A DNA stretch of 64,000 bases, taken from assembly GCF_011455495.1 (NCBI RefSeq), contig NZ_CP015029.1:1860740-1924739 (forward strand). Reading direction: 5' to 3'. Below, in pieces: positions 8,025 to 20,609 of the stretch (positions are counted from its first letter, which is position 1; every line of letters begins with the position of its first letter). A program made the translations under genes and the position numbers. Origin of the DNA: Frederiksenia canicola (lineage in GTDB: Bacteria > Pseudomonadota > Gammaproteobacteria > Enterobacterales > Pasteurellaceae). The notes below the pieces were generated by a model, which was given only the letters and a program-made list of their open reading frames with translations, made no database searches and was not told the origin of the DNA.

Positions 8025-10829
8025 ATGCAACATAACACTTTTGATGAATTGCTTTCCTCAACGGCACTCGGTGGGGCGAATCAATCTTATGTTGAAGAAA
8101 TTTATGAGCAGTATCTTGATGATCCTGCCAGTGTGGATGAGAGTTGGCAGGCAATCTTTGCTCAATTACCTCAGACAACGGCGGTAGAACAGCCGCATTC
8201 AACGGTGCGGGATTATTTCCGTCGCCTAGCTCGAGAAAACCGTGCTGAAGCGGTCACGGTCATTGACCCTGAAGCCAGTGCGAAATTGGTTAAAGTGATG
8301 CAATTCATCAACGCTTACCGTTTCCGTGGGCATTTAGAAGCCAATCTCGACCCGCTCAACTACTACCGTTGGAAAACCTCTCAAGTGCCTGAATTGAATT
8401 ATCAATATCACGGCTTCACTGAAAAAGATTTAGACGAAACCTTTAATATCAACCGCTTTGTGTATAACAAAGAGATGATCAAACTCGGCGAACTTGCCGA
8501 TGCCTTAAAAGAAACCTACTGCGGCAGCATTGGTCTTGAATTTATGCACATTCAAGATATGGCACAAAAAAACTGGTTACAGGCAAAAATGGAAAGTGTA
8601 CTGAACAAGCCGCTTTTCACTAAAGAAGAAAAAATCAACCTATTACAAGAACTCACCGCTGCTGACGGTTTAGAACGCTATCTTGGTGCGAAATTCCCAG
8701 GGGCAAAACGTTTCTCACTTGAAGGTAGTGATGCCTTTATCCCGATGATGAAAGAGATCATTCGCCACGCAGGGCGTCAAGGAATGTCTGATGTCGTGAT
8801 GGGAATGGCTCACCGTGGACGTTTAAATATGTTAGTAAACGTACTCGGCAAAAAACCAGCCGAATTATTTGATGAGTTTGCAGGCAAACATTCGGGCGAC
8901 CGTACTGGCGATGTAAAATATCATCAAGGTTTCTCGTCTGACTTTGCGGTGGAAGATAAACAAGTTCACTTAGCCCTAGCCTTTAACCCATCTCATTTGG
9001 AAATCGTTAGCCCTGTGGTCATTGGTTCAGTGCGAGCTAGACAAAACCGTATTTACGATAAAGAGCATAACAAAGTACTCGCAATCACCGTTCACGGCGA
9101 CTCTGCTGTGGCAGGACAAGGTGTGGTGCAAGAGACCTTGAATATGTCCAATGCCCGTGGTTACAAAGTCGGCGGTACGATTCGTATTGTGATCAACAAC
9201 CAAATCGGCTTCACCACGTCTAACCCGAACGATACTCGTTCAACTGAATACTGTACCGATATTGCAAAAATGATCCAAGCCCCGATCATTCACGTGAACG
9301 GCGATGATCCTGAAGCGGTCGCTTTTGCTGCACGAATGGCGGTGGAATATCGTTGCTTGTTCAAACGCGATATTTTCATCGACTTAATCTCTTATCGCCG
9401 CCACGGTCATAACGAAGCCGATGAACCGTTAGCAACGCAACCGATGATGTACGGTATTATCAAAAAACACCCAACACCACGCAAAGTCTATGCCGATCGT
9501 TTGATTTCCGAAGGTGTCATTACTAGCGATCAAGAAATTGAGATGATGAATAACTACCGTGATGCGTTGGATAATGGTGATCGTGTGGTACCAGAATGGC
9601 GTGAAATGAATATGGCAGGCGTGGATTGGTTACAATATCTCAACTACGACTGGACTGATCCGTATGAAAGCACATTCCCACAAGAACGTTTCTTAGACAT
9701 TGCCAAACGAGTTTGCGAATACCCAGAAAGCGTTCGTCCACACTCTCGCGTTGAGAAGATCTACGCTGATCGTCGTGAAATGTATAACGGCAATAAGTTG
9801 TTTGATTGGGGGATGGCGGAAACAATGGCGTATGCCACTCTCCTTGATGAAGGCACACACGTTCGCTTATCTGGGGAAGATGCAGGACGTGGCACCTTCT
9901 TCCACCGCCACGCCGTGATTCACAACCAAAATGACGGTACAGGCTATGTACCACTCACCCAATTACACAGCAACCAAGGACGTTTTGAAGTATGGGACTC
10001 CGTGCTTTCTGAAGAAGCCGTACTTGCCTTTGAATACGGCTATGCCACAACCGATCCGAAAACGCTCACCATTTGGGAAGCCCAATTCGGCGACTTCGCT
10101 AACGGGGCACAAATTGTAATCGACCAATTTATCAGCTCAGGTGAACAAAAATGGGGCAGAATGTGCGGTTTAGTCATGCTTCTGCCACACGGCTATGAAG
10201 GACAAGGCCCAGAGCACTCCTCCGCCCGTTTAGAGCGTTACTTACAGCTCTGTGCGGAACAAAATATGCAAGTCTGCATTCCGTCTACGCCAGCACAGGT
10301 TTACCATATGCTCCGCCGCCAAGCGATCCGCAAAATGCGTCGTCCGCTAGTGGCGATTTCGCCAAAATCACTACTCCGTCACCCACTGGCCGTTTCAACC
10401 CTTGATGAGTTAATCAATGGTGAGTTCCAAAACGTCATCGGTGAAATTGACGAACTCGATCCAAAAGGCGTAAAACGAGTGGTGCTTTGTTCTGGTAAAG
10501 TCTATTACGATCTCCTCGAACAACGCCGTGCCAACAGCCAAACCGATGTGGCAATTATCCGTCTCGAACAGCTTTATCCATATCCACACGATGATGTGAA
10601 AAAAGCACTCGAGCCATACGCCCACGTGACCGACTACGTTTGGTGCCAAGAAGAGCCACAGAACCAAGGCGCGTGGTATTGCAGTAAGCACAATTTTGAG
10701 GCGTCAATCCCAGACAATGCGAAACTCAAATATGCAGGTCGCCCAGCATCGGCATCTCCAGCCGTTGGCTATATGTCGCTCCACACCAAACAGCAGAAAC
10801 AGCTGGTGGATGATGCATTAACACTTTAA
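8025..10829 (+). CDS. sucA: 2-oxoglutarate dehydrogenase E1 component
   Basis: This is the thiamine-diphosphate-dependent decarboxylase of the 2-oxoglutarate dehydrogenase complex; it passes succinyl groups to the lipoyl arm of SucB. The product has 934 residues from the ATG at 8025, preceded by AAGGTTAGG; E. coli SucA has 933. Visible family segments include MGMAHRGRLNMLVNV, HGDSAVAGQGVVQET, NNQIGFTT and RRHGHNEADEP. The longer frame from a GTG at 7986 would begin at the transcript start and adds residues foreign to the family. The gene heads a sucA-sucB-sucC-sucD cluster. No gene for the E3 subunit (lpd) is present; the complex presumably shares E3 with pyruvate dehydrogenase. Confidence 0.97.
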   Translation: MQHNTFDELLSSTALGGANQSYVEEIYEQYLDDPASVDESWQAIFAQLPQTTAVEQPHSTVRDYFRRLARENRAEAVTVIDPEASAKLVKVMQFINAYRFRGHLEANLDPLNYYRWKTSQVPELNYQYHGFTEKDLDETFNINRFVYNKEMIKLGELADALKETYCGSIGLEFMHIQDMAQKNWLQAKMESVLNKPLFTKEEKINLLQELTAADGLERYLGAKFPGAKRFSLEGSDAFIPMMKEIIRHAGRQGMSDVVMGMAHRGRLNMLVNVLGKKPAELFDEFAGKHSGDRTGDVKYHQGFSSDFAVEDKQVHLALAFNPSHLEIVSPVVIGSVRARQNRIYDKEHNKVLAITVHGDSAVAGQGVVQETLNMSNARGYKVGGTIRIVINNQIGFTTSNPNDTRSTEYCTDIAKMIQAPIIHVNGDDPEAVAFAARMAVEYRCLFKRDIFIDLISYRRHGHNEADEPLATQPMMYGIIKKHPTPRKVYADRLISEGVITSDQEIEMMNNYRDALDNGDRVVPEWREMNMAGVDWLQYLNYDWTDPYESTFPQERFLDIAKRVCEYPESVRPHSRVEKIYADRREMYNGNKLFDWGMAETMAYATLLDEGTHVRLSGEDAGRGTFFHRHAVIHNQNDGTGYVPLTQLHSNQGRFEVWDSVLSEEAVLAFEYGYATTDPKTLTIWEAQFGDFANGAQIVIDQFISSGEQKWGRMCGLVMLLPHGYEGQGPEHSSARLERYLQLCAEQNMQVCIPSTPAQVYHMLRRQAIRKMRRPLVAISPKSLLRHPLAVSTLDELINGEFQNVIGEIDELDPKGVKRVVLCSGKVYYDLLEQRRANSQTDVAIIRLEQLYPYPHDDVKKALEPYAHVTDYVWCQEEPQNQGAWYCSKHNFEASIPDNAKLKYAGRPASASPAVGYMSLHTKQQKQLVDDALTL

Positions 10830-10837
10830 TGAAATAA

Positions 10838-10994
10838 AATTCTGCCCCGTTTGGGTTTACGCGTTGGCTTTGCCAACGTACCGAAGGAGAACTAAGCAAA
10901 ACCGAAGGGGTACAAGCGGTGAGATTTCGCAAATTTTTTGCAAATCCCCTCCCCCGCCTAGAGCAGTACTTCCCCCCACAGGCGAGGCAGAATT
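10838..10994 (+). repeat. Structured sucA-sucB spacer with inverted ends
   Basis: The 185-base spacer is bounded by AATTCTGCC (10838-10846) and its reverse complement GGCAGAATT (10986-10994). Inside are a perfect hairpin CGTTGGC-TTT-GCCAACG (10862-10878), an uptake word near 10912, and C-rich stretches unusual for this AT-rich sequence. No T-run follows the inner hairpin, so it is not a classic terminator. Origin unknown. Confidence 0.5.
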
Positions 10995-11014
10995 GACAAA
11001 AAAAGGAAAATACT

Positions 11015-12235
11015 ATGACTATCGAAATTCTTGTTCCCGATCTCCCTGAATCTGTTGCCGATGCAACTGTCGCAACTTGGCATAAAAAAGTCGGCGATGC
11101 CGTTAAACGTGATGAGGTGATCGTTGAAATCGAAACTGACAAAGTGGTGCTTGAAGTACCTGCCGCTCAAGACGGTGTAATTACCGAAATTCAGCAAGAC
11201 ACAGGGGCGACTGTTGTCAGCAAACAGGTGCTTGGCGTACTTTCTACTGCTCAAGCAGGTGATTTCAGTCAAGCGACCATTCAGCCTGCAAATGCAGAAA
11301 CCCCAGCGGATCGCTACACAGCTTCTCTTGAGCCAGATAACAGTGCATCAGATGTACTCAGCCCTGCTGTTCGCAGAATGCTTGCAGAGCATAATGTCGA
11401 TGCTTCGGAAGTAAAAGGCACCGGCGTAGGTGGCCGCATTACACGTGAAGATGTGGAAGCCGTTGTGGCGAAACGCAAAGTGGAAAAAGTGGCCGAGAAA
11501 GTAGAAAGCACGGTGAGTACCGTTGCTTATGCGGCTCGTAGCGAAAAACGTGTACCGATGACCCGCTTGCGTAAACGTATTGCTGAACGCTTACTTGAAG
11601 CAAAAAACACCACTGCAATGCTCACCACGTTCAACGAAGTGGATATGCAACCAATTATGCAACTGCGTAAACAGTACGGCGATAAGTTTGAGAAACAACA
11701 CGGCGTGCGTTTAGGTTTTATGTCGTTTTATATCAAAGCCGTGGTCGAAGCGTTGAAACGTTACCCAGAAGTGAACGCCTCAATTGATGGCGACGATGTG
11801 GTTTATCACAACTATTTCGATGTGAGTATCGCCGTTTCCACCCCACGCGGCTTAGTGACCCCAGTGTTGCGTGACTGCGACAAACTATCAATGGCAGAAA
11901 TTGAGAAACAGATCAAAGCCTTAGCGGAAAAAGGTCGTGATGGTAAATTGACCGTGGAAGATTTAACTGGCGGTAACTTCACCATCACCAATGGCGGCGT
12001 GTTCGGTTCATTGATGTCGACGCCAATCATCAATCCACCACAAAGTGCAATTTTAGGTATGCACGCGATTAAAGATCGCCCAGTTGCTGTGGACGGACAA
12101 GTGGTGATTCGACCAATGATGTATTTAGCTCTCAGCTACGACCACCGTTTAATCGATGGTCGTGAGTCTGTCGGCTTCTTGGTTGCCATTAAAGACCTAC
12201 TTGAAGACCCAACTCGTTTATTGTTGGAAATTTAA
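11015..12235 (+). CDS. sucB: Dihydrolipoyllysine succinyltransferase (2-oxoglutarate dehydrogenase E2)
   Basis: SucB forms the core of the 2-oxoglutarate dehydrogenase complex and transfers succinyl from its lipoyl group to CoA. In the 406-residue chain the lipoyl domain covers about residues 2-77, with the lipoylated K43 in [11 protein letters not shown]. The peripheral subunit-binding domain is at about 115-150. The catalytic domain ends with [12 protein letters not shown], where H377 is the active-site histidine. The start has a good AAAGGAAAA site. E. coli SucB has 405 residues. Confidence 0.97.
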   Translation: MTIEILVPDLPESVADATVATWHKKVGDAVKRDEVIVEIETDKVVLEVPAAQDGVITEIQQDTGATVVSKQVLGVLSTAQAGDFSQATIQPANAETPADRYTASLEPDNSASDVLSPAVRRMLAEHNVDASEVKGTGVGGRITREDVEAVVAKRKVEKVAEKVESTVSTVAYAARSEKRVPMTRLRKRIAERLLEAKNTTAMLTTFNEVDMQPIMQLRKQYGDKFEKQHGVRLGFMSFYIKAVVEALKRYPEVNASIDGDDVVYHNYFDVSIAVSTPRGLVTPVLRDCDKLSMAEIEKQIKALAEKGRDGKLTVEDLTGGNFTITNGGVFGSLMSTPIINPPQSAILGMHAIKDRPVAVDGQVVIRPMMYLALSYDHRLIDGRESVGFLVAIKDLLEDPTRLLLEI

Positions 12236-12240
12236 TCCAT

Positions 12241-12266
12241 AGGGCGAAATCTTTTTCGCCCTCATT
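12241..12266 (+). terminator. Hairpin after sucB
   Basis: AGGGCGAAA-TCTT-TTTCGCCCT is a perfect 9-base stem followed by CATTTT. The weak T-run suggests partial termination, which could set the ratio of sucAB to sucCD transcripts. Confidence 0.6.
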
Positions 12267-12361
12267 TTGGATTTGGGACAAATCATAGTTTGCCCCCATC
12301 AATCACAAGCGGTCAAATTCAAGCAATATTTTGCAAATTTACACACACATAGGAAACTACA

Positions 12362-13528
12362 ATGAACCTACACGAATACCAAGCAAAACAAATTTTTGCA
12401 GAATACAAACTTCCTGTTGGCAAAGGCATTGCCTGTAAATCGGCAGATGAAGCGGCAGAAGCGATCAAACAGCTTGCGGGCGATGTTTGGGTGGCAAAAT
12501 GCCAAGTGCACGCAGGCGGGCGTGGCAAAGCGGGAGGGGTAAAATTAGTTCGCAATGAGCAAGAAGTGCGTGCTTTTGCGGATCAATGGCTAGGCAAGCG
12601 TTTAGTCACTTTCCAAACCGATGCAAATGGTCAGCCTGTGAATACGATTTACATCGAAGAAGGCTGCGGTATTGAAAAAGAACTCTATCTCGGTGCGGTG
12701 CTTGATCGAGCATCACAACGTGTGGTGTTTATGGTATCAACCGAAGGTGGTGTGAATATCGAAGAAGTCGCAGAGAAAACCCCACATTTGCTACACAAAA
12801 TGGCGATCGATCCACTTGTCGGTGGAATGGGCTACCAAGGGCGTGAATTGGCGTTTAAACTAGGTTTAAAAGGCGATCAAATCAAACAGTTCAGCCATAT
12901 CTTTGTGCAAATGGCGAAAATGTTCGTAGAAAAAGATTTAGCTCTGCTCGAAGTGAATCCGCTTGTGATCACCAAAGACGGCAACCTACTTTGCTTAGAT
13001 GCAAAAATGGTGGTAGATAGCAATGCGTTATATCGTCAGCCACAACTCAAAGCAATGCAAGATCCAAGCCAAGAAGATCCACGTGAAGCTTTAGCGGAAA
13101 GTCACCAGCTCAACTATGTAGCGTTAGATGGTAATATCGGCTGTATGGTAAATGGTGCAGGTTTAGCGATGGGAACAATGGACATCGTGAAATTGCACGG
13201 TGGTCAGCCTGCGAACTTCTTAGACGTAGGCGGTGGAGCAACAAAAGAACGTGTTGCTGAAGCATTCAAAATTATCTTATCCGACAGTGCCGTTAAAGCG
13301 GTATTGGTGAATATTTTCGGCGGTATCGTTCGTTGCGACTTAATCGCTGAAGGCATTATCGCCGCCGTAGATGAAGTGGGCGTAAACGTGCCTGTCGTGG
13401 TGCGTTTAGAAGGCAACAATGCACCACTTGGACGTGAAATTTTAGCGGAAAGTGGCTTGAACATTATCGCTGCGAACACTTTGACCGATGCGGCAATCCA
13501 AGCCGTTAACGCAGCAAACGGAAACTAA
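12362..13528 (+). CDS. sucC: Succinyl-CoA synthetase beta subunit
   Basis: With SucD it converts succinyl-CoA, phosphate and ADP (or GDP) to succinate, CoA and the nucleoside triphosphate. The 388-residue protein (same length as E. coli SucC) starts [18 protein letters not shown] and has the ATP-grasp nucleotide-binding region in its N-terminal half ([16 protein letters not shown]). The CoA-ligase C-terminal part includes [11 protein letters not shown] and [14 protein letters not shown] precedes the ATG. sucD follows after 11 bases. Confidence 0.97.
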   Translation: MNLHEYQAKQIFAEYKLPVGKGIACKSADEAAEAIKQLAGDVWVAKCQVHAGGRGKAGGVKLVRNEQEVRAFADQWLGKRLVTFQTDANGQPVNTIYIEEGCGIEKELYLGAVLDRASQRVVFMVSTEGGVNIEEVAEKTPHLLHKMAIDPLVGGMGYQGRELAFKLGLKGDQIKQFSHIFVQMAKMFVEKDLALLEVNPLVITKDGNLLCLDAKMVVDSNALYRQPQLKAMQDPSQEDPREALAESHQLNYVALDGNIGCMVNGAGLAMGTMDIVKLHGGQPANFLDVGGGATKERVAEAFKIILSDSAVKAVLVNIFGGIVRCDLIAEGIIAAVDEVGVNVPVVVRLEGNNAPLGREILAESGLNIIAANTLTDAAIQAVNAANGN

Positions 13529-13539
13529 GGGGAATTCAA

Positions 13540-14412
13540 ATGTCAATTTTAATCAACAAAGATACAAAAGTGATTTGCCAAGGTTTCACTGGCGGACAAG
13601 GCACATTCCATTCTGAACAAGCGTTAGCCTATGGCACAAAACTCGTCGGTGGCGTTTCACCAGGTAAAGGGGGCACAACCCATTTAGGTTTACCCGTTTT
13701 CAATACCGTGCGTGATGCCGTTGAAGCAACGGGTGCAACGGCTACTGTTATTTATGTCCCTGCAGCGGGCTGTAAAGATGCGATTTTAGAAGCCATTGAT
13801 GCGGGTATTCAGCTGATAATCTGTATTACCGAAGGCATTCCGACTTTAGATATGCTGCAAGTGAAGCAGAAATTGAACGAAACAGGCGTGAGAATGATCG
13901 GTCCAAACTGCCCAGGTGTGATTACCCCTGAAGAGTGCAAAATCGGTATTATGCCTGGCAATATCCACAAAAAAGGCAAAATCGGCATCGTTTCCCGTTC
14001 AGGCACGTTGACCTACGAAGCCGTAAAACAGACCACCGACGAAGGTTTCGGTCAATCGACTTGTGTGGGTATCGGCGGCGACCCAATTCCAGGTTCAAAC
14101 TTCATCGATATTTTGAAACTGTTCCAAGAAGATCCGCAAACAGAAGCCATTGTGATGATCGGTGAAATCGGCGGTTCGGCAGAAGAAGAAGCGGCAGCGT
14201 TCATCAAACAATATGTGACTAAACCGGTGGTAAGTTACATCGCTGGTGTCACCGCACCGAAAGGCAAACGTATGGGACACGCTGGAGCAATCATCAGCGG
14301 CGGCAAAGGTACTGCCGATGAGAAATTCGCAGCCCTTGAAGCGGCAGGTGTAAAAACCGTTCGCAGCCTTGCGGAAATTGGTTCAGCACTGAAAGCAGTA
14401 TTAAATAAATAA
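13540..14412 (+). CDS. sucD: Succinyl-CoA synthetase alpha subunit
   Basis: The 290-residue subunit binds CoA through its N-terminal Rossmann domain ([17 protein letters not shown]). It carries the transiently phosphorylated histidine H247 in [12 protein letters not shown]. An AAGGGGAAT site precedes the ATG, and the gap to sucC is 11 bases, so the two are co-translated partners. A strong terminator follows. Confidence 0.97.
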   Translation: MSILINKDTKVICQGFTGGQGTFHSEQALAYGTKLVGGVSPGKGGTTHLGLPVFNTVRDAVEATGATATVIYVPAAGCKDAILEAIDAGIQLIICITEGIPTLDMLQVKQKLNETGVRMIGPNCPGVITPEECKIGIMPGNIHKKGKIGIVSRSGTLTYEAVKQTTDEGFGQSTCVGIGGDPIPGSNFIDILKLFQEDPQTEAIVMIGEIGGSAEEEAAAFIKQYVTKPVVSYIAGVTAPKGKRMGHAGAIISGGKGTADEKFAALEAAGVKTVRSLAEIGSALKAVLNK

Positions 14413-14435
14413 TCGCACGTCAGTTGCAAAAAATT

Positions 14436-14470
14436 AAGGGAAAGTGACCGCTTGTCACTTTCCCTTTTTT
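14436..14470. terminator. Bidirectional terminator between sucD and lysS
   Basis: AAGGGAAAGTGAC-CGCTT-GTCACTTTCCCTT is a perfect 13-base stem followed by T's. The loop region contains an uptake word. A near copy lies at 40922-40952. Confidence 0.9.
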
Positions 14471-14483
14471 CATTCTGAATTCA

Positions 14484-15986
14484 TTATTTCTGACGCATTG
14501 CTGGGAACAGAATCACATCACGAATAGACGGTGCGTTAGCAAAAATCATTGCCAAACGGTCGATACCTAACCCTTCGCCTGCGGTTGGTGGCAAGCCGTG
14601 TTCCAATGCGACTACAAAGTCGTCATCGTAGAACATTGCTTCATCATCACCCGCTTCTTTCGCTTCAACTTGAGCTTGGAAACGTTCTGCTTGATCTTCC
14701 GCATCGTTTAATTCAGAGAAACCGTTACCGATTTCACGACCGCCGATGAATAATTCAAAACGGTCAGTCACTTCTGGGTTTTCATCATTGCGGCGTGCAA
14801 GGGGTGAAATTTCCGCTGGGTGTGCCATTAAGAACGTTGGCTGAATCAATTGGTGCTCTGCCACTTCTTCAAAAATGGCGTTCACCACAGAGCCTAACCC
14901 CCACGATTTTTGGATCTCAATATGTAAACCTTTCGCAATTTCAACCGCTTTGTCGAAGTTGTCTAAGTCTTCACGTTTGATACCGTTGCCATATTTCACG
15001 ATGGCATCGTGCATAGTGATACGTTCGAACGGTTTGCCAAAATCGAAGGTATATTCACCGTATGGCACATCCGTGGTGCCAAGAATATCTAAGGCTAAGC
15101 GGCGTAACAACTCTTCGGTGTTATCCATTAAATCGTGGTAGTCCGCATAGGCTTGGTAGTATTCGATCATCGTAAATTCAGGGTTGTGACGCACTGAAAC
15201 GCCTTCGTTACGGAAGTTTCGGTTCAATTCAAACACACGTTCAAAACCACCAACCACAAGGCGTTTTAAGTAAAGTTCTGGGGCGATACGTAAGTACATA
15301 TCAACGTCTAATGCGTTGTGATGAGTGATAAACGGTTTTGCCGCTGCACCACCTGGAATCACTTGCAACATTGGGGTTTCAACTTCAATAAAGCCTTTTT
15401 CTAAGAAGAATTGACGAATGCCTGAAACCACTTTTGAGCGGATTACAAAAGTGCGACGAGACTCTTCATTCGCAATCAAATCTAAATAACGCTGACGGTA
15501 GCGAGTTTCTTGGTCGGTCAAGCCTTTGTATTTGTCTGGCAATGGACGCAACGCTTTAGTAAGTAGCTCCAATTCGCTGGCTCGCACAGTTAATTCGCCC
15601 GTTTTGGTTTTGAAAAGCGTGCCTTTCACGCCCACAATATCGCCTAAATCCAACATTCCCACCGTGTTTTCATATTCACCTTCTGGCAAATTATCACGGG
15701 CAACATAAAGTTGAATTTTACCGCTGACATCTTGAATCGTGATGAAAGTCGCTTTCCCCATCGCACGACGCAACATAATACGCCCTGCCACCACCGCAGG
15801 AGTTTCTTTCGCTTTAAGTGCTTCACCCTCCATCTCACCATAGGTTTTATGTAAATCATCGGCTAAATTTTCACGACGGAATGTATTTGGGAACGGATTT
15901 CCTCTCTCACGCAGTTGGTTTAATTTCTCACGACGAGCAAGCATTTCACCGTTGAGATCAAGTTCTTGGTTTTCTTGTTCAGACAT
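14484..15986 (-). CDS. lysS: Lysyl-tRNA synthetase, class II
   Basis: This enzyme charges tRNA-Lys with lysine. The 500-residue protein has the N-terminal OB-fold anticodon-binding domain and the class II catalytic core: motif 2 ([21 protein letters not shown]) and motif 3 ([11 protein letters not shown]), ending [12 protein letters not shown]. The start at 15986 follows AAGGTAATAAG. The gene is alone on the minus strand here; prfB, its partner in E. coli, is not adjacent. Confidence 0.97.
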   Translation of the reverse strand: MSEQENQELDLNGEMLARREKLNQLRERGNPFPNTFRRENLADDLHKTYGEMEGEALKAKETPAVVAGRIMLRRAMGKATFITIQDVSGKIQLYVARDNLPEGEYENTVGMLDLGDIVGVKGTLFKTKTGELTVRASELELLTKALRPLPDKYKGLTDQETRYRQRYLDLIANEESRRTFVIRSKVVSGIRQFFLEKGFIEVETPMLQVIPGGAAAKPFITHHNALDVDMYLRIAPELYLKRLVVGGFERVFELNRNFRNEGVSVRHNPEFTMIEYYQAYADYHDLMDNTEELLRRLALDILGTTDVPYGEYTFDFGKPFERITMHDAIVKYGNGIKREDLDNFDKAVEIAKGLHIEIQKSWGLGSVVNAIFEEVAEHQLIQPTFLMAHPAEISPLARRNDENPEVTDRFELFIGGREIGNGFSELNDAEDQAERFQAQVEAKEAGDDEAMFYDDDFVVALEHGLPPTAGEGLGIDRLAMIFANAPSIRDVILFPAMRQK

Positions 15987-16140
15987 CTTATTACCTTAAA
16001 AATTTTTAAATGAATTCGGCTCATAAAGGGCGAGATTATAAGCGATTTTGAATGTTTTTGGTAGGAATGAAACAACATAAAACCAGTATGATAAAATAAA
16101 TAATCTCTGTATTTCCATTATTGTTAATCAACATAATCAA

Positions 16141-16902
16141 ATGAAAGAATTTTACTCAAAAATTGCGAATTGTCGTATTAGGTACCACGACTTTGCAGGC
16201 AATGGTGTTCCCTGCATTTTTATACATGGTTTAGGTTGTGCAAGTTCTTATGAATACCCTGATGTCATTATTCATCAAAACTTCATTCCAAGAGCAATAC
16301 TTATTGATCGTGTTGGCAGTGGATTTAGTGAACGCCCACTTAGCTTTAGCTATACCACAACGATGCATGCTAAAGTTATTATAGAGCTCATTGAGCATTT
16401 ATCATTAGATGAATTCTGGTTATATGGACATAGTATGGGTGGAAGTATTGCCATTGAAGTCGCCACGATGAAGCCTGATAACCTTTTAGGGCTCATTGTA
16501 TCAGAGCCTAATTTCCATGCAGGCGGTGGGTTCTTCAGCCGAAAAATTATTGAACATGATGAAGAAACGTTTATTTCTACCGTTTATAGCAAAATGCTTG
16601 AAGAAGAAAAAAGTCTTTGGGCTGGCAGCTTATTAAGTAATGCCCCTTGGGCACTATGGAGAAGTGCTAAAAGTCTGGTTGACGGAGTAACACCAAGCTG
16701 GATGTCACAATTTATGAGTGTAGAAGCCCCCAAACTACTCATTTTTGGAGAGCATTCACTCCCCGATGGTGATTTTTCTAATTTATCCGCTCAAGGAGTT
16801 GAAACGATGATTGTCAATAATGCAGGGCATTCGATGTCTTGGGAAAATCCAGCCTCACTCGCAGACTGCATAAGCCGTTTTATAAAAAGTAAAACAAAAT
16901 AG
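16141..16902 (+). CDS. Alpha/beta hydrolase of unknown substrate
   Basis: The 253-residue protein shows an alpha/beta-hydrolase fold. An HGLG oxyanion segment is at residues 29-32, the nucleophile S98 sits in YGHSMGG, and H230 is in NNAGHSMSW. An aspartate near residue 205 (LPDGD) could complete the triad. No signal peptide is seen, so it is probably cytoplasmic. The substrate cannot be inferred. There is no ribosome-binding site before the ATG (upstream AATCAACATAATCAA). The gene stands alone between two minus-strand housekeeping genes and lacks uptake words, so it may be a later arrival. Confidence 0.8.
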   Translation: MKEFYSKIANCRIRYHDFAGNGVPCIFIHGLGCASSYEYPDVIIHQNFIPRAILIDRVGSGFSERPLSFSYTTTMHAKVIIELIEHLSLDEFWLYGHSMGGSIAIEVATMKPDNLLGLIVSEPNFHAGGGFFSRKIIEHDEETFISTVYSKMLEEEKSLWAGSLLSNAPWALWRSAKSLVDGVTPSWMSQFMSVEAPKLLIFGEHSLPDGDFSNLSAQGVETMIVNNAGHSMSWENPASLADCISRFIKSKTK

Positions 16903-16909
16903 CCATAAA

Positions 16910-16937
16910 AAAGCCTCGAAAATTCGAGGCTTTGTTT
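16910..16937. terminator. Bidirectional terminator between the hydrolase gene and gyrB
   Basis: AAAGCCTCG (16910-16918) pairs with CGAGGCTTT (16925-16933). Flanking A- and T-runs suit termination of both convergent genes. Confidence 0.85.
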
Positions 16938-16945
16938 TATTCAGA

Positions 16946-19474
<2,529 letters not shown>

Positions 19475-19504
19475 TCAGTTTCGGCGAATTTTTTGCAAGT
19501 AAAA

Positions 19505-19523
19505 GGGCGTGTGTGACACGCCC
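19505..19523 (-). terminator. Possible terminator after fdhE
   Basis: GGGCGTGT-GTG-ACACGCCC is a perfect 8-base stem. On the minus strand it is followed by a short T-rich stretch (CTTTTACTT). An uptake word lies about 40 bases further on. Confidence 0.5.
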
Positions 19524-19532
19524 AAATAGGCG

Positions 19533-20453
19533 TTACTCGACTTGAAATAAAAACGGATTGATCCCGCTTCTCGCCAAGCCTTTTTGTTCCATTTCAGCAT
19601 CTAAGAACAATGAACCAAGATCGTCTGCAACGGCTTCAACGTGCGGATCTTTTTCTTGATACATTACTTTTAAATAGCTTTCGCAGTCGCCACAGCTTTC
19701 GGCTTTCACTGCAGCCTCGGCACTGTCTAAACTCCAATATTCCAACTTGCCCGTTTGTTCACAGTTGGAACATTTCGCTCGCACCACGTTCCACTCGCTT
19801 TCGCAGAGAGAGCAATGCAAATAGCGTAGCCCTTGACTATCACCAAAATGGACGACGCTCGCCACAGGGGCAGAATCGCACACAGGGCAAGTATGGCGAT
19901 GCTCACCGTATTCTGTTTGGCTGTTGCGTGGCAACTGTTGAGCAAGCTGCACCCAATAAAGCGATAACACCGCCCATAAAAATACCGCCTTATCAGCACC
20001 AACCTCTTCAAAACGCTCGTTTAACAAGGCATCAGCCAGCTGCTCAAGTTCAGAATTGGAAGCTTTCTCGAGCCATTCCAATGTGGCTTGCACCTCACCC
20101 GCAACACGTGGCTTACATTTCTCGACAAAAGCGAATAGAAGCACTCTCCACTCTGGTGAACGTATAAATTGTTTAGCACTCAGTGGTTTTTGGTTTGGGT
20201 TGTTGGTAATACAAACGGTCAGATCCTCGGAAATATTTGCAATTGGCTGACTTTCTAACAGTTCCAACTGAATATCCACCAATTGTGCCGCAAAATCTAA
20301 ATAATCACCAAAGGGATTATTCTCCGCTAATTGGCGTAGCCGCTTAGCACGGCGTTGATAAAGATTTTTGGGGTTAGCAAAAAGGAGCGGTGGATGTTGG
20401 AATGAACTCGCTGCTTGTTTGATTTCGTTATCGGGTAGAATTCGGATACTCAT
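19533..20453 (-). CDS. fdhE: Formate dehydrogenase accessory protein FdhE
   Basis: FdhE is a cytoplasmic chaperone needed for maturation of respiratory formate dehydrogenases. In E. coli it binds the catalytic subunit. The 306-residue protein carries four CxxC rubredoxin-like pairs in its C-terminal half: CPVC, CSLC, CSNC and CGDC. The start at 20453 has no clear ribosome-binding site. In H. influenzae, as I recall it, fdhE directly follows fdxI; here a restriction-modification pair lies between them. A terminator-like hairpin (20505-20528) stands just upstream of fdhE, so it probably needs its own promoter. Confidence 0.92.
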   Translation of the reverse strand: MSIRILPDNEIKQAASSFQHPPLLFANPKNLYQRRAKRLRQLAENNPFGDYLDFAAQLVDIQLELLESQPIANISEDLTVCITNNPNQKPLSAKQFIRSPEWRVLLFAFVEKCKPRVAGEVQATLEWLEKASNSELEQLADALLNERFEEVGADKAVFLWAVLSLYWVQLAQQLPRNSQTEYGEHRHTCPVCDSAPVASVVHFGDSQGLRYLHCSLCESEWNVVRAKCSNCEQTGKLEYWSLDSAEAAVKAESCGDCESYLKVMYQEKDPHVEAVADDLGSLFLDAEMEQKGLARSGINPFLFQVE

Positions 20454-20504
20454 AATACTTTGCTATCAAGTTGTTAGATAGCGTATTATTACATAAATGT
20501 GAAC

Positions 20505-20528
20505 AAAAGGGAGCTCTCAATCCCTTTT
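20505..20528. terminator. Terminator after the restriction-modification operon
   Basis: AAAAGGGA (20505-20512) pairs with TCCCTTTT (20521-20528) across GCTCTCAA. T-runs are present in both orientations. It separates the specificity gene from fdhE. Confidence 0.6.
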
Positions 20529-20537
20529 ATTGTGCGA

Positions 20538-20609
20538 CTAACGTAGTTTACTCAACTCACTCACCCTTTCGACAACATCATAAGCTAAATCGGGTTGTTG
20601 TTCGGTTAG
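20538..20609 (-). pseudogene. Out-of-frame coding-like tail after the specificity gene
   Basis: Beside the stop of the specificity gene, another minus-strand frame reads LTEQQPDLAYDVVERV, then seven more residues, then TAG. The amphipathic, charge-rich composition looks protein-coding, and there is no start codon. It may be the former C-terminus of the specificity protein, cut off by a small frameshift, or the remnant of another gene. Inference only. Confidence 0.4.

Noticed and set aside
7733-8038. A 101-residue open frame on the minus strand between nrdG and sucA
   Set aside because: It covers the sucA promoter and start, contains an uptake word, has no family-like sequence, and has no ribosome-binding site.
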